Below, piece by piece: positions 1 through 9,011 of a stretch of 64,000 nucleotides of DNA. Each line of letters begins with the position of its first letter. Positions within the stretch are counted from its first letter, which is position 1. Below the pieces are notes generated by a model. It was not told where the DNA came from and made no database searches. It was given only the letters and a program-made list of their open reading frames with translations. Source of the DNA: Vibrio sp. STUT-A11 (GTDB lineage: Bacteria > Pseudomonadota > Gammaproteobacteria > Enterobacterales > Vibrionaceae); assembly GCF_026000435.1 (NCBI RefSeq), contig NZ_AP026763.1, forward strand, positions 2,108,001 through 2,172,000. Direction: 5' to 3'. The translations under genes and the position numbers were made by a program.

Positions 1-2
1 CC

Positions 3-1298
3 TGTTATTTCCTTTTCGGCGAACTGAACTTGGGCAGAAAACGAGCTGAACGGGCAAAAGTGATGTTCGCCCCTTTTGCCGAGTGGTTCAGCCAGCTCAA
101 TGATTGTCACGCGCACATGCCAGAAACCATGGGACGTCATATCTATCGCATTGATGAACTGTGTAATAACCGTCTCGGGCTACCAGCACTCAGCGGTAAC
201 ACACTCTCATTGCAGCAGGCCCCCGAGCAAATTTTGCATTCGATCATAGAAGATATCGAAAACGCCCAAACCAGTATTCGGATGGTGTTCTACATTTGGC
301 ACCCTGGAGGTTTGGCAGATTCCGTCGCCTCCGCGCTTATTCGCGCTTCCAAGCGAGGTGTAGACGTAAAACTCTTGCTTGATTCAGCGGGCAGTCCAAG
401 ATTTTTCAGAAGCCCTTGGTACCGGATGATGAAGGATGCGGGCATAGAAGTGATACAAGCATTGGAAGTAAAGATGTGGCGTATATTCTTGCGTCGTTTA
501 GATCTGCGCCAACACAGAAAAATCATTGTTATTGATGATGAGATCGCCTACACCGGCTCAATGAACCTCGTCGATCCGGCTTACTTTAAACAAAGTAGTG
601 GTGTCGGCCATTGGATTGACATTATGGTTCGGATTACTGGCCCAACGGTTAATGTGTTGAGCGCGATTCACTGCTGGGACTGGGAAGTCGAAACTGGCGA
701 GCGTCAACTTCCGAAGCGACCGGTATGCAAAATCGATAGCTATCAGTACCAGCACCCGATACAAGTGGTACCGTCAGGTCCGGGCATGCCCGAATACCTC
801 ATTTATCAGGTTCTAACGTTAGCCATTAATCAAGCCAATCGTTCAGTGAGAATTACCACTCCATATTTTGTTCCGAATACGGATTTACTGGAAACACTGA
901 AAATGACCGCGCAGCGAGGTATCGAAGTTGAACTTATCATTCCTCATAAAAATGACTCGGTCATGGTTCAATGGGCTTCTCGTGCCTTTTACAGTGAACT
1001 CCTCACGGCAGGTGTGAAGATTTATGAGTTTTATGGTGGCCTGCTGCATACAAAGTCCGTGGTTATTGATGAGCAGTTTTGTTTAGTCGGCACCGTAAAT
1101 ATGGACATGCGCAGCTTGTGGCTGAATTTTGAGGTCACGTTGGCCGTAGATGATGAAGACTTCACCAAAGAGATGTCATCTCTGCAAGACAGTTACATCA
1201 AACAGTCCTATCCAGTTGAAAAAAAGGTTTGGGATAAGCGGAGTCTGTTCTCGCGATTCTTAGAACGCGTGTTCTATCTTTTTAACCCTCTTCTGTAA
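3..1298 (+). CDS. clsA: Cardiolipin synthase, 5' end cut off by window
   Basis: Phospholipase-D superfamily enzyme that joins two phosphatidylglycerol molecules into cardiolipin at the inner membrane. Two HxKxxxxD motifs are visible: HRKIIVID near base 514 and HTKSVVID near base 1050, each followed by the G(S/T)xN element (GSMN, GTVN) typical of the two half-sites of the active centre. The reading frame is open from base 3, and the residues before the first candidate start (CYFLFGELNLGRKR) match the family's conserved stretch after the second N-terminal membrane helix. The true start therefore lies upstream of the window, and the TTG at 30 is internal. About 50-60 N-terminal residues are missing. 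A terminator-like hairpin follows the stop. Confidence 0.9.
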   Translation, partial: CYFLFGELNLGRKRAERAKVMFAPFAEWFSQLNDCHAHMPETMGRHIYRIDELCNNRLGLPALSGNTLSLQQAPEQILHSIIEDIENAQTSIRMVFYIWHPGGLADSVASALIRASKRGVDVKLLLDSAGSPRFFRSPWYRMMKDAGIEVIQALEVKMWRIFLRRLDLRQHRKIIVIDDEIAYTGSMNLVDPAYFKQSSGVGHWIDIMVRITGPTVNVLSAIHCWDWEVETGERQLPKRPVCKIDSYQYQHPIQVVPSGPGMPEYLIYQVLTLAINQANRSVRITTPYFVPNTDLLETLKMTAQRGIEVELIIPHKNDSVMVQWASRAFYSELLTAGVKIYEFYGGLLHTKSVVIDEQFCLVGTVNMDMRSLWLNFEVTLAVDDEDFTKEMSSLQDSYIKQSYPVEKKVWDKRSLFSRFLERVFYLFNPLL

Positions 1299-1320
1299 TG
1301 CTCTCTGACAATTAAAACGC

Positions 1321-1357
1321 CAATCCCGCACTAAACTCATTGGCGCGGGATTGTTTT
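1321..1357 (+). terminator. Probable intrinsic terminator after clsA
   Basis: A 9-bp perfect stem (CAATCCCGC at 1321-1329 with GCGGGATTG at 1345-1353) has a 15-nt loop and is followed by TTTT. The loop is longer than usual, so confidence is moderate. Confidence 0.6.
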
Positions 1358-1536
1358 ATCGGGCTGCTGTAAACCCCAGAATAATTGAGATACCTCTAAC
1401 TAGACTCACTAGGTATTCCCTTAGGCTATTAGGTGTTCCAAGTGGTTATGGCGTGATAATAGAGTTTTCCCTTGCAAACAACCCGTAGTCCATGTTTTAA
1501 ATACTCAAAATCGTTTTATTTAAACAGGGAATTGAT

Positions 1537-2748
1537 ATGTCAGAGGGTAAAAAGACCAAACTGATTACCGCAGGCCGCGATAAAAAGTGGACAAATGGTG
1601 TCGTTAACCCACCCGTTCAACGCGCTTCAACCATCGTATTTGACAGTGTTGCTGAGAAAAACCAATCAACCATCAACCGCGCAAACAAAACGCTGTTTTA
1701 TGGACGCCGTGGTACCAACACGCACTTTGCTTTTCAGGATGCCATGGTTGAAATTGAAGGCGGTGCGGGATGTGCTCTCTACCCTTGTGGCACCGCTGCG
1801 ATTTCTAACACTATCCTGTCTTTTGTAGAGACTGGCGACCACATTCTCATGGTTGACACGTGTTACGAGCCGACACGTGATTTCTGTAACGTCATCATGA
1901 AAAAAATGGGGATAGAGACAACCTACTATGATCCAATGATCGGCGAGAACATTCGTGATTTAATTCAACCGAATACCAAAGTACTTTTCCTCGAATCTCC
2001 TGGTTCAGTCACCATGGAAGTGCAAGATGTTCCAACTCTGGCGCGTATTGCCCATGAACACGATATCATTGTGATTCTCGACAATACCTGGGGTGCGGGG
2101 GTTAACTTCTCTCCATTCGACCATGGTGTGGATATTTCAGTACAGGCTGCCACCAAATACATCGTCGGTCACTCAGACGTGATGCTGGGTACGGCAGTGG
2201 CTTCAGAGAAGTACTGGGATCAGTTGCGTGAACAAAGCTACTTAATGGGACAGTGTGTTTCTCCTGATGATGTGTACCTTGGCTTGCGCGGCCTGCGTAC
2301 TTTAGATGTTCGTCTTCGCCAACATGCAGAGAGCAGCTTGAAAGTCGCTAAATGGTTAGAAGCTCGACCTGAAGTGGAGCGAGTGCTTCATCCAGGACTG
2401 GAATCGTCGCCAGGCCATGAATTTTTCAAACGCGACTTTACCGGCGGTAATGGTCTGTTCTCATTCGTACTCAAAACATCATACCCGAAAGCGACGACCG
2501 CTTTGCTCGATGGAATGAAACACTTCAGTATGGGCTACTCTTGGGGTGGTTTTGAGAGCTTAATTCTTGCTAATGAACCAAAGAGCTTTAACAGCCTACG
2601 CACTGTCGCACACCCACATTTTGAAGGTACTTTAATCCGCCTTCATATTGGTTTGGAAGATGTTGATGACTTGATTGCTGATCTTGAAGCTGGGCTGGCA
2701 CGATACAATGCCCTGATTCTTGAGAATGAAGCTTCATTGTCGAAATAG
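1537..2748 (+). CDS. metC: Cystathionine beta-lyase
   Basis: PLP-dependent C-S lyase that converts cystathionine to homocysteine, pyruvate and ammonia in methionine biosynthesis; cytoplasmic. The 403 residues cover the whole Cys/Met-metabolism PLP fold. The PLP-binding lysine is K207 in QAATKYIVGHSD, and the YGRRGTNT segment near residue 55 is the conserved phosphate-binding tyrosine region. The C-terminal SWGGFESL and RLHIGLED motifs favour MetC over MetB. The ATG at 1537 follows an AGGGA ribosome-binding site. It stands alone between clsA and tag. I did not find a MetJ box (repeated AGACGTCT-like 8-mers) in the 238-bp upstream gap. Confidence 0.92.
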   Translation: MSEGKKTKLITAGRDKKWTNGVVNPPVQRASTIVFDSVAEKNQSTINRANKTLFYGRRGTNTHFAFQDAMVEIEGGAGCALYPCGTAAISNTILSFVETGDHILMVDTCYEPTRDFCNVIMKKMGIETTYYDPMIGENIRDLIQPNTKVLFLESPGSVTMEVQDVPTLARIAHEHDIIVILDNTWGAGVNFSPFDHGVDISVQAATKYIVGHSDVMLGTAVASEKYWDQLREQSYLMGQCVSPDDVYLGLRGLRTLDVRLRQHAESSLKVAKWLEARPEVERVLHPGLESSPGHEFFKRDFTGGNGLFSFVLKTSYPKATTALLDGMKHFSMGYSWGGFESLILANEPKSFNSLRTVAHPHFEGTLIRLHIGLEDVDDLIADLEAGLARYNALILENEASLSK

Positions 2749-2794
2749 TAATACTCAATTCTATAAGTAGAAAGTGAACTATTTTCTCAACTGA

Positions 2795-2927
2795 GTCATT
2801 CCAGCGAGCCTTGGCGAGACGAGGAATCTAATATCAACGTGCTGAGAAGCTGCAGAAAGTAATTTAGCTGCTACGAACTCGGATAGTAGATTCTGAATCA
2901 CGCTCCTCCGTCGCTGTTCAGAATGAC
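2795..2927. repeat. Dispersed palindromic element, copy A
   Basis: A 133-bp imperfect palindrome begins GTCATTCC and ends CAGAATGAC. Each arm can fold by itself: ATTCC...GGAAT on the left and ATTCTG...CAGAAT on the right. A second copy lies at 36251-36384 with about 90 percent identity over the right 52 bp. The MITE-like structure suggests a dispersed intergenic element; I do not recognise a published name. Confidence 0.75.
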
Positions 2928-2937
2928 CAGGTGGATT

Positions 2938-2961
2938 AAATGCGCCGCTCGCGGCGCATTT
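2938..2961. terminator. Hairpin between convergent metC and tag
   Basis: An 11-bp stem (AAATGCGCCGC with GCGGCGCATTT) lies between the convergent ends of metC and tag, so it could stop transcripts from both sides. The T-tracts are short on both strands. Confidence 0.55.
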
Positions 2962-2986
2962 ATTGTATTAACTAAACAACGATGAT

Positions 2987-3559
2987 TTAGCCCGACAGCT
3001 CCGTTTTACACGGACATCCGACGATATGATCATCGACCATGCCGACCGCTTGCATAAACGCATAGCAAATCGTTTCGCCGACAAACTTAAAGCCTTTTTT
3101 CTTGAGAAATTTACTCATCGCTTTTGATTGCTCGGTTGAAGCAGGTACTTCACTCATATCCTGAAATTGATTGATCACAGGTTTATGCTCAACAAACTGC
3201 CACAAAGCATCTGACAGACTGCCATACTCATCAATCAGCTGCTTGGCCGCTTTTGCGTTGCTGAACACTGAATTGATCTTGCCGCGATGTTTGACGACAT
3301 CATAATTTTCTACGATATATTCAGCTCGCTCTTCACCGTGCTGCTCCAAAACATCTAAATCGTAGTGTTCAAATGCTTCTCTGTAGCCTTCGCGCTTCTT
3401 GAGTATGGTAATCCAGCTCAGTCCTGCTTGCGCACCTTCAAGCGTGATAAATTCGAATAGTACTTTGTCGTCATAAACGGGAACTCCCCATTCGGCATCA
3501 TGATACTCACGCTCCAACGGGTGGTTCATCGCCCAAGCGCAACTTATGTGTTCTGTCAT
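2987..3559 (-). CDS. tag: DNA-3-methyladenine glycosylase I
   Basis: Base-excision-repair glycosylase that removes 3-methyladenine from alkylated DNA. The 190-residue length is normal for Tag. The N-terminus (CAWAMNHPLEREYHDAEWG) holds the conserved Cys and His, and the C-terminus (DDHIVGCPCK) holds the other His and Cys, so the four structural zinc ligands known for Tag appear intact. It lies 12 bp downstream of the RND-operon terminator on the same strand, so it is probably expressed from its own promoter or by readthrough. Confidence 0.92.
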   Translation of the reverse strand: MTEHISCAWAMNHPLEREYHDAEWGVPVYDDKVLFEFITLEGAQAGLSWITILKKREGYREAFEHYDLDVLEQHGEERAEYIVENYDVVKHRGKINSVFSNAKAAKQLIDEYGSLSDALWQFVEHKPVINQFQDMSEVPASTEQSKAMSKFLKKKGFKFVGETICYAFMQAVGMVDDHIVGCPCKTELSG

Positions 3560-3570
3560 TTCAAGTCCTT

Positions 3571-3620
3571 ATAAAAACGCCCCTGACTCAATACGATCTG
3601 TTGACCTAGCCAGAGGCGTT
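3571..3620 (-). terminator. Intrinsic terminator of the RND operon
   Basis: On the minus strand the stem is AACGCCTCTG (from 3620) with CAGGGGCGTT (to 3576), one mismatch, followed directly by TTTTTAT. It sits 18 bp past the RND transporter stop codon. Confidence 0.8.
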
Positions 3621-3637
3621 AACGATTTTTGCCAATT

Positions 3638-6600
3638 CTATTTCGGTACAGCTACTTTGTGGAAAAGACGGTACAACACGGGTACAACAACCAAAGTCAA
3701 TACCGTCGCAAAGCCTAAACCGAACATGATTGTCACCGCCATTGGCTTGAAGAAAATATCGGGTAAAAGCGGAACTAAACCAAGAATAGTCGTGATGGCC
3801 GCCATACATACCGGGCGGACACGACTCACAGCGGCATCAACAACCGCAACGTAGGCTTCTTTACCTGACTTCATCTCAAGCTCGATTTGATCGAGTAGAA
3901 CGATACCGTTCTTCAACACCATACCCGACAGACTTAAGAAACCAAGCAATGCCATAAAACCAAATGGTGTATTCAGTGCCAACAAACCCGTTGTAACCCC
4001 GATCAATGCCAAAGGTACAGTGAGCCAGACTATCAGTGGCTCTTTGACCGAGTTGAACAGGAATACAGTAATAAGGAACATGAACAAGTAGCCCATTGGC
4101 ATTGTCGTAAACAACGATTCCTGAGCATCACCTGATGACTCGTATTCTCCTCCCCACTCGATAGAGTATCCCGATGGCATCTCAATTGCTTCAATTTGGG
4201 GTTGTAGACGCTTTTGCAATGTTGAAGCCGTTTCTTCACCCAATATGTCTGGATCAGCCATCACTGTGAGCATACGTTTACGGTTTTTACGCACGACGAT
4301 TGGATCTTCCCAACGCATGTCATAACCCATCGTGACTTGTTGTAGCGGTATGAACTCACTTTTCGCCGGGCTCCAGATTTTCATGCCTTCGATATTACGA
4401 ATATCGATCCGTTCATTTTCAGGTAATCGAGCCACAATTGGCATCAACGTCGTCCCATCACGGTAAAGACCAATGGTCATACCCGAAAAAGACATGGAGA
4501 GATAGTCGTCAACATCTGACTTAGTGATGCCGTAACGGCGAGCTTGGCTCTCATTAAACTGCGGCTCAAGCACCTGTGTACGCTCTCGCCAATCATGTCG
4601 AATATTCGTCGCGGCAGGGTCAGCGTACATGATATCCATTACTTGAGCGGCCAGCGTGCGAAGCACCGTTGGGTCAGAACCGATAAGGCGCGCTTCTATT
4701 TTCGCACCACCTCCCGGGCCTAACTCAATTTGTTTAAGTTTGTAGTTTATCTCTGGATAGTTGGCATTTAAATGCGCTCTGAAACGTACCATCAATGGCT
4801 CTAGCGCTTCATAGTTTTCCATTCGTGTGGTGATTTCACCATAGGCGGCATAACTCTTCTCTGGCGCATACGTCAACATGAAGCGCTGCAAGCCTTTCCC
4901 TGCCGTCGTCGTAATATGTTCCACATGTTCTTGTTGCGCTAACCAATGCTCAAGTTCGTTCAGCTTATCATTGGTTGCTCTAATATCCGTCCCCTCAGGT
5001 AACCAAACATCCAACTGAAAAATCGGTGTTGTTGAAGATGGGAAGAAGGACTGTTTTACAAACATAAATCCGTACACACTGGCCGCAAGCCCTACAATTA
5101 ACACTACAACGGTGAACCAGGCTCGGCGCATACAGAACTCGAGAAATTTCTTATAGGCAACAAAGACAATCCCATTATACGGGTCGTTCTCCTCGCCTTC
5201 TGCTTGCTTAATCTTCTGGCCTTTGAAGAAAATATCCGCAAAAAATGGCGTCAAAGAAATCGCAGTGAACCAGCTCAGCATTAAAGAGATAAGCAGTACG
5301 GTAAATAAAGTACCACAGTACTCACCAGTTGAATCCTGCGAGAGCCCAATTGGCGCAAAGGCGGTGACCGCAATGATCGTGGCACCAAGCAAAGGCCATT
5401 TAGTTTGGGTAACAATATCGGTTGCCGCTTGTAAGCGCGTTCTTCCCTTTTGCGTACCTATTAATATCCCTTCAACAACGACGATGGCATTATCCACCAG
5501 CATCCCCAGCGCGATAACCAGAGCCCCTAAAGAAATACGCTGCAGATCAATCGCGAGGTATTTCATAAATATGAAGGTACCAAGAACGGTTAGCAGTAAG
5601 ATCAAACCGATAAGCAATCCAGAACGAAGACCCATAAAGAACAGCAATACGACGATCACTATCCCAACCGCTTGTGCAAGACTAATAACAAATCCGCTGA
5701 CTGATTTGTCCACTTCTTTCGGCTGACTGTAAATTTCTGAAATCTCAATTCCGACAGGTTGTTGATACTTCAGCTCAGCAAGTCGGTGATCAAACACTTT
5801 CCCCACTTCTACAACGTTGACGCCTTCTGCAAACGAAACACCGACATTCAGTGCTAAGCTGCCATTGAAATTAACAATGTTCGTTGGAACTTCAATGTAG
5901 CCACGTTTAATTTCAGCCACGTCTTTAAGGAAAATCAGCCCCTGAGCACCCACCTCAGTGATCAATAAATCACCCAACTCATCGACATTCTGGAACTGCC
6001 CGGTTGGTTGGATACGGATATACTCATCACCAATTCTGATCGCACCAGCATCTGAGATAACGTTTTGAGTTGAGAGGAGACTGAATACAGTATCAGGAGA
6101 CAAGCCCAGACTACTCAATTTCTTCATTGAGATTTCGATAAAGACCTGTTCTTGTTGTGTGCCAGACACAGATACTTTACTCACGCCATCTACAAGTTCG
6201 AGCTCCCGTCTCAGGTAATCCACATAGTCCAGAAGTTCTTTGTAGCTGTAACCATCTCCGGTCACTGCGAGTAAAATGCCGTAGACATCACCAAAGTCAT
6301 CAATTACCTGAGGATCATTCACACCTGGAGGTAATGTGCCTTTCAAGTCATTAACTTTGCGCCGTAACTCGTCCCAGATTTGTGGTAGGTCGTCCGGACC
6401 GTAATTGTTTTTCATCGTTACGGTAATTTGTGACAGCCCACGACTCGAAATAGAATTCACCTCATCCACATACATCAACTGCTGAATCGCTTTTTCAAGC
6501 GGGTAAGTTACCTCTTCTTCCACTTGCTGAGGTGTGGCTCCGGGATATGAAGTCACCACCATAGCGTCTTTAATGGTAAACGCAGGGTCTTCCAGACGTC

Positions 6601-6739
6601 CTAGCCCCAAAAATGCCGCGATCCCGCCGATCAAAAAGATCAACGACACCATCCAGCTGATCACATGATTTTTAATGAAATACGCTGCGATACCTGTTAC
6701 GTCTTCATCCGTTTGAGGCACTCTATTTTGCTCGCTCAT
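3638..6739 (-). CDS. RND-family efflux transporter, inner-membrane pump
   Basis: Proton-driven hydrophobe/amphiphile efflux pump of the AcrB/MexF type. It should form a trimer and, with periplasmic adaptors and an outer-membrane channel, expel toxic compounds. The 1033-residue length is normal. An N-terminal membrane helix (about residues 27-47), two large periplasmic loops, and two clusters of helices (from about 330 and about 860) are visible. The TM4 proton-relay motif reads VDNAIVVVE, so only one of the two adjacent aspartates of AcrB is present. It overlaps the upstream adaptor gene by 4 bp (ATGA). No outer-membrane factor gene is adjacent, so a TolC encoded elsewhere is likely used. The substrate cannot be told from sequence. 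Confidence 0.9.
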   Translation of the reverse strand: MSEQNRVPQTDEDVTGIAAYFIKNHVISWMVSLIFLIGGIAAFLGLGRLEDPAFTIKDAMVVTSYPGATPQQVEEEVTYPLEKAIQQLMYVDEVNSISSRGLSQITVTMKNNYGPDDLPQIWDELRRKVNDLKGTLPPGVNDPQVIDDFGDVYGILLAVTGDGYSYKELLDYVDYLRRELELVDGVSKVSVSGTQQEQVFIEISMKKLSSLGLSPDTVFSLLSTQNVISDAGAIRIGDEYIRIQPTGQFQNVDELGDLLITEVGAQGLIFLKDVAEIKRGYIEVPTNIVNFNGSLALNVGVSFAEGVNVVEVGKVFDHRLAELKYQQPVGIEISEIYSQPKEVDKSVSGFVISLAQAVGIVIVVLLFFMGLRSGLLIGLILLLTVLGTFIFMKYLAIDLQRISLGALVIALGMLVDNAIVVVEGILIGTQKGRTRLQAATDIVTQTKWPLLGATIIAVTAFAPIGLSQDSTGEYCGTLFTVLLISLMLSWFTAISLTPFFADIFFKGQKIKQAEGEENDPYNGIVFVAYKKFLEFCMRRAWFTVVVLIVGLAASVYGFMFVKQSFFPSSTTPIFQLDVWLPEGTDIRATNDKLNELEHWLAQQEHVEHITTTAGKGLQRFMLTYAPEKSYAAYGEITTRMENYEALEPLMVRFRAHLNANYPEINYKLKQIELGPGGGAKIEARLIGSDPTVLRTLAAQVMDIMYADPAATNIRHDWRERTQVLEPQFNESQARRYGITKSDVDDYLSMSFSGMTIGLYRDGTTLMPIVARLPENERIDIRNIEGMKIWSPAKSEFIPLQQVTMGYDMRWEDPIVVRKNRKRMLTVMADPDILGEETASTLQKRLQPQIEAIEMPSGYSIEWGGEYESSGDAQESLFTTMPMGYLFMFLITVFLFNSVKEPLIVWLTVPLALIGVTTGLLALNTPFGFMALLGFLSLSGMVLKNGIVLLDQIELEMKSGKEAYVAVVDAAVSRVRPVCMAAITTILGLVPLLPDIFFKPMAVTIMFGLGFATVLTLVVVPVLYRLFHKVAVPK

Positions 6740-7821
6740 AAACCTGCCTCCTGCTCAACCACTTCTACTTGCATGCCTTCTCTGAGCCTCGATACACCAG
6801 CGACGACAACTTGATCGTTTAGTTCAAGTCCATCCAATACCTGTATGGACGTCTTGGAGGCTTTGCCTATGCGGATCTGTTTTCGAGAAACGGTGCTATC
6901 GTCATTGAGTACCCAAACAAACTTGTTTTCCCGATTAAGCGCATCCCCATCTGCGTTAAAAATCGCTTCAATAGGTACATTGAGTCCCACATCCAAATCC
7001 AAACCAACCTTTTCATCCTTTGAGGTAACTTCAACCGCCATTCCATCAAGAATGTACTCATCTTTTGGCATCGGTAGTGAGAGCGTTACCGTAAAGGTGC
7101 CAGTGGCTGGATCAGGCTCAGTGGTAAACTCTTTAACGGTTCCCGTGTATTCATTACCACTCGGAACTCTCACCACCGCCTGAATAGAGGTGAGCCTTTC
7201 TTCTGTGGGTGGTTGTTTCACATACAAACGATCCGGCAATTGAATCAATACCTCAAAACGTTCCAAACTATGGATATTGACCACGTGTTGACCAACCTGA
7301 ACGTTTTCAAATTGGTCTATATTAACCCTAGAAATGATGCCATCTACTGGCGCTTTTAGCGTTGTGAATGACAAACGTAACTGAGCAAGCTTCCGCTCTG
7401 CCAGAGCAATTTGGCGCTGCGCGGCTATTTCATCAAATTGTGATTTTGCCAGTAAGCCTTTATCGACAAGAGGACGAGAACGACGGTATTGGCTGTCCAC
7501 CACAGAAAAACGAGCCGTGGCGTTATCCACATCCAGTTGATAATCCGTGGGATCTAACGTTGCGATGATGGCACCTTTTTTCACCATATCACCTTCCTTT
7601 ACCCTGACGCTGCTGACTTCTCCAGCGACTCTGAAACTGAGGTGGGAACGATCGGCCGCATTCGCTACGGCAGGAAAGTACAAGTTATCGTCGACCTTGC
7701 TTCCCTCTAGTGAAACCACTTTCACCCGGGGTGTTTCTACCTCTTTTGCTGGGCTTTTATCACCACAACCAGAGATAAAAAGAGACGAGCAGAGAATGGC
7801 TAAGGTTATAATTCTTCTCAT
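6736..7821 (-). CDS. RND efflux periplasmic adaptor, lipoprotein (second of two)
   Basis: Membrane-fusion protein linking the RND pump to an outer-membrane channel. The N-terminus is a lipoprotein signal (MRRIITLAILCSSLFISGCG), with lipidated Cys19 in ISGC. A biotinyl-lipoyl-like segment (VKEGDMVKKGAIIATLD) follows near residue 75, then a coiled-coil hairpin (about 95-150) and beta-barrel regions. The 361-residue length is typical. The start is 1 bp from the stop of the other adaptor, so the three genes form one transcript. Having two different adaptors for one pump is known from some gamma-proteobacterial RND systems; whether they form mixed hexamers is unknown. Confidence 0.88.
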   Translation of the reverse strand: MRRIITLAILCSSLFISGCGDKSPAKEVETPRVKVVSLEGSKVDDNLYFPAVANAADRSHLSFRVAGEVSSVRVKEGDMVKKGAIIATLDPTDYQLDVDNATARFSVVDSQYRRSRPLVDKGLLAKSQFDEIAAQRQIALAERKLAQLRLSFTTLKAPVDGIISRVNIDQFENVQVGQHVVNIHSLERFEVLIQLPDRLYVKQPPTEERLTSIQAVVRVPSGNEYTGTVKEFTTEPDPATGTFTVTLSLPMPKDEYILDGMAVEVTSKDEKVGLDLDVGLNVPIEAIFNADGDALNRENKFVWVLNDDSTVSRKQIRIGKASKTSIQVLDGLELNDQVVVAGVSRLREGMQVEVVEQEAGL

Positions 7822-7822
7822 A

Positions 7823-8854
7823 TTACAACCCTCTTTCCTTAACCCAGGCTCTCACTTTGATGCCGGGTTCTATCACGTTGACACCTGATATTACGATCAC
7901 ATCACCATCATCAAGTCCTTGTAGTACCTGTTTTTGTTCATTCAGTGTGATCGCAGCTTTGGTTACGACACCTTGCTCATCAACGCGCCAGACGTAGTTT
8001 TGCCCAGATTCTTCAAATAGTGCAGAGTCCGGAATAGTGGTAGTATCTGAGTTCTGTGAAGTTACGAGTACGTTGCCCGACATCCCGGGTAGAATCCCCA
8101 CCCCTTCGGGCCTTTCCATCACCATGGTGACTTTATAACTGCCCGTTTTTGGATCGGCTTCGGTATCGATTTCCTGAAAAGTTAAATCAAAAGATTGCTC
8201 AGGGAAGGCATCAAATTCCATCTTTGCAGAGACGTTCACTCCCGGGGCATAGCGATTGAGCAAGTGACTAGGAAGTTGAAACATGACCTTCATCAACTGA
8301 TTGGTTTGAATATTCATCACGCCCTCTTTTGCCGCAACGTATTCATGGTTTTCTGCCGGTAAATAAGAAATCGTGCCATCATAAGGAGCAAGGAGTTTGG
8401 TGTAGCTAAGATTGGCTTTCGCCTGATCCCACTGAGCTTTGGCGGAGTTGTGATTGGCTTTCGCTTCATCAAAATCCTGCTCTGATACAACTTGATCGAC
8501 ACGAAGCTTTTTATACCGTTGGTATTGCACGTCCGCGAGCGCAAAATTTGCCCTCGCTTGTTGTTCTAGAAGCGTATATTCATCAGGATTCAATGTTGCC
8601 AACACATCACCTTTACTGACGAGTTGGCCTTCGTGAACATCAATCGTTTGAAGCAAACCGGGCACACGAAAGGCGAGTACGGCTTTATCTCCGGAGTCAG
8701 TCGTTGCAGGGAAGTAACGATCAAACTGTGAATGACCCACAGAGACGGTAAAAAGTTTAGCGGGGCGAGATTCTGGTTCTGGTACGGGTGGAAGCTCTTC
8801 ACCACAACCCGATAGAACGGCTGAAATGGCTATCGGAATGAGCAATTTTTTCAT
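7823..8854 (-). CDS. RND efflux periplasmic adaptor, lipoprotein (first of two)
   Basis: Membrane-fusion protein, first gene of the efflux operon. I chose the ATG at 8854 because it follows a GGA ribosome-binding site at 8-nt spacing and starts a clean lipoprotein signal (MKKLLIPIAISAVLSGCG, lipobox LSGC). Upstream in-frame starts would put polar residues ahead of it. The protein is 343 residues, with a lipoyl-like segment (VHEGQLVSKGDVLATL), a coiled-coil region and a C-terminal domain. It is only distantly similar to its neighbour, so the two adaptors are not a recent duplication. No regulator gene is adjacent. Confidence 0.87.
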   Translation of the reverse strand: MKKLLIPIAISAVLSGCGEELPPVPEPESRPAKLFTVSVGHSQFDRYFPATTDSGDKAVLAFRVPGLLQTIDVHEGQLVSKGDVLATLNPDEYTLLEQQARANFALADVQYQRYKKLRVDQVVSEQDFDEAKANHNSAKAQWDQAKANLSYTKLLAPYDGTISYLPAENHEYVAAKEGVMNIQTNQLMKVMFQLPSHLLNRYAPGVNVSAKMEFDAFPEQSFDLTFQEIDTEADPKTGSYKVTMVMERPEGVGILPGMSGNVLVTSQNSDTTTIPDSALFEESGQNYVWRVDEQGVVTKAAITLNEQKQVLQGLDDGDVIVISGVNVIEPGIKVRAWVKERGL

Positions 8855-8962
8855 GACATTCATCCAATGAATACAGAGACTACATTTAAAATAGATGAAC
8901 AATGCTCAAGCTGCCACATGGAACAGGGGTAATATTGCTTTAAAATTAGTAATTTGTGAAGG

Positions 8963-8987
8963 AAGAGCAGACTTGTTGCCTGCTCTT
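8963..8987 (-). terminator. Hairpin downstream of pspC
   Basis: An 8-bp stem (AAGAGCAG with CTGCTCTT, loop 9 nt) lies 25 bp past the pspC stop. The T-tract is weak, so termination is only probable. Confidence 0.45.
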
Positions 8988-9011
8988 AACGTGGATACTT
9001 AGAGAAGCGCC

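Noticed and set aside
5223..5726. 167-codon plus-strand ORF inside the RND gene
   Set aside because: It is antisense to conserved membrane-helix coding sequence; its basic, Ser/Thr/Ile-rich product is typical of a shadow frame.
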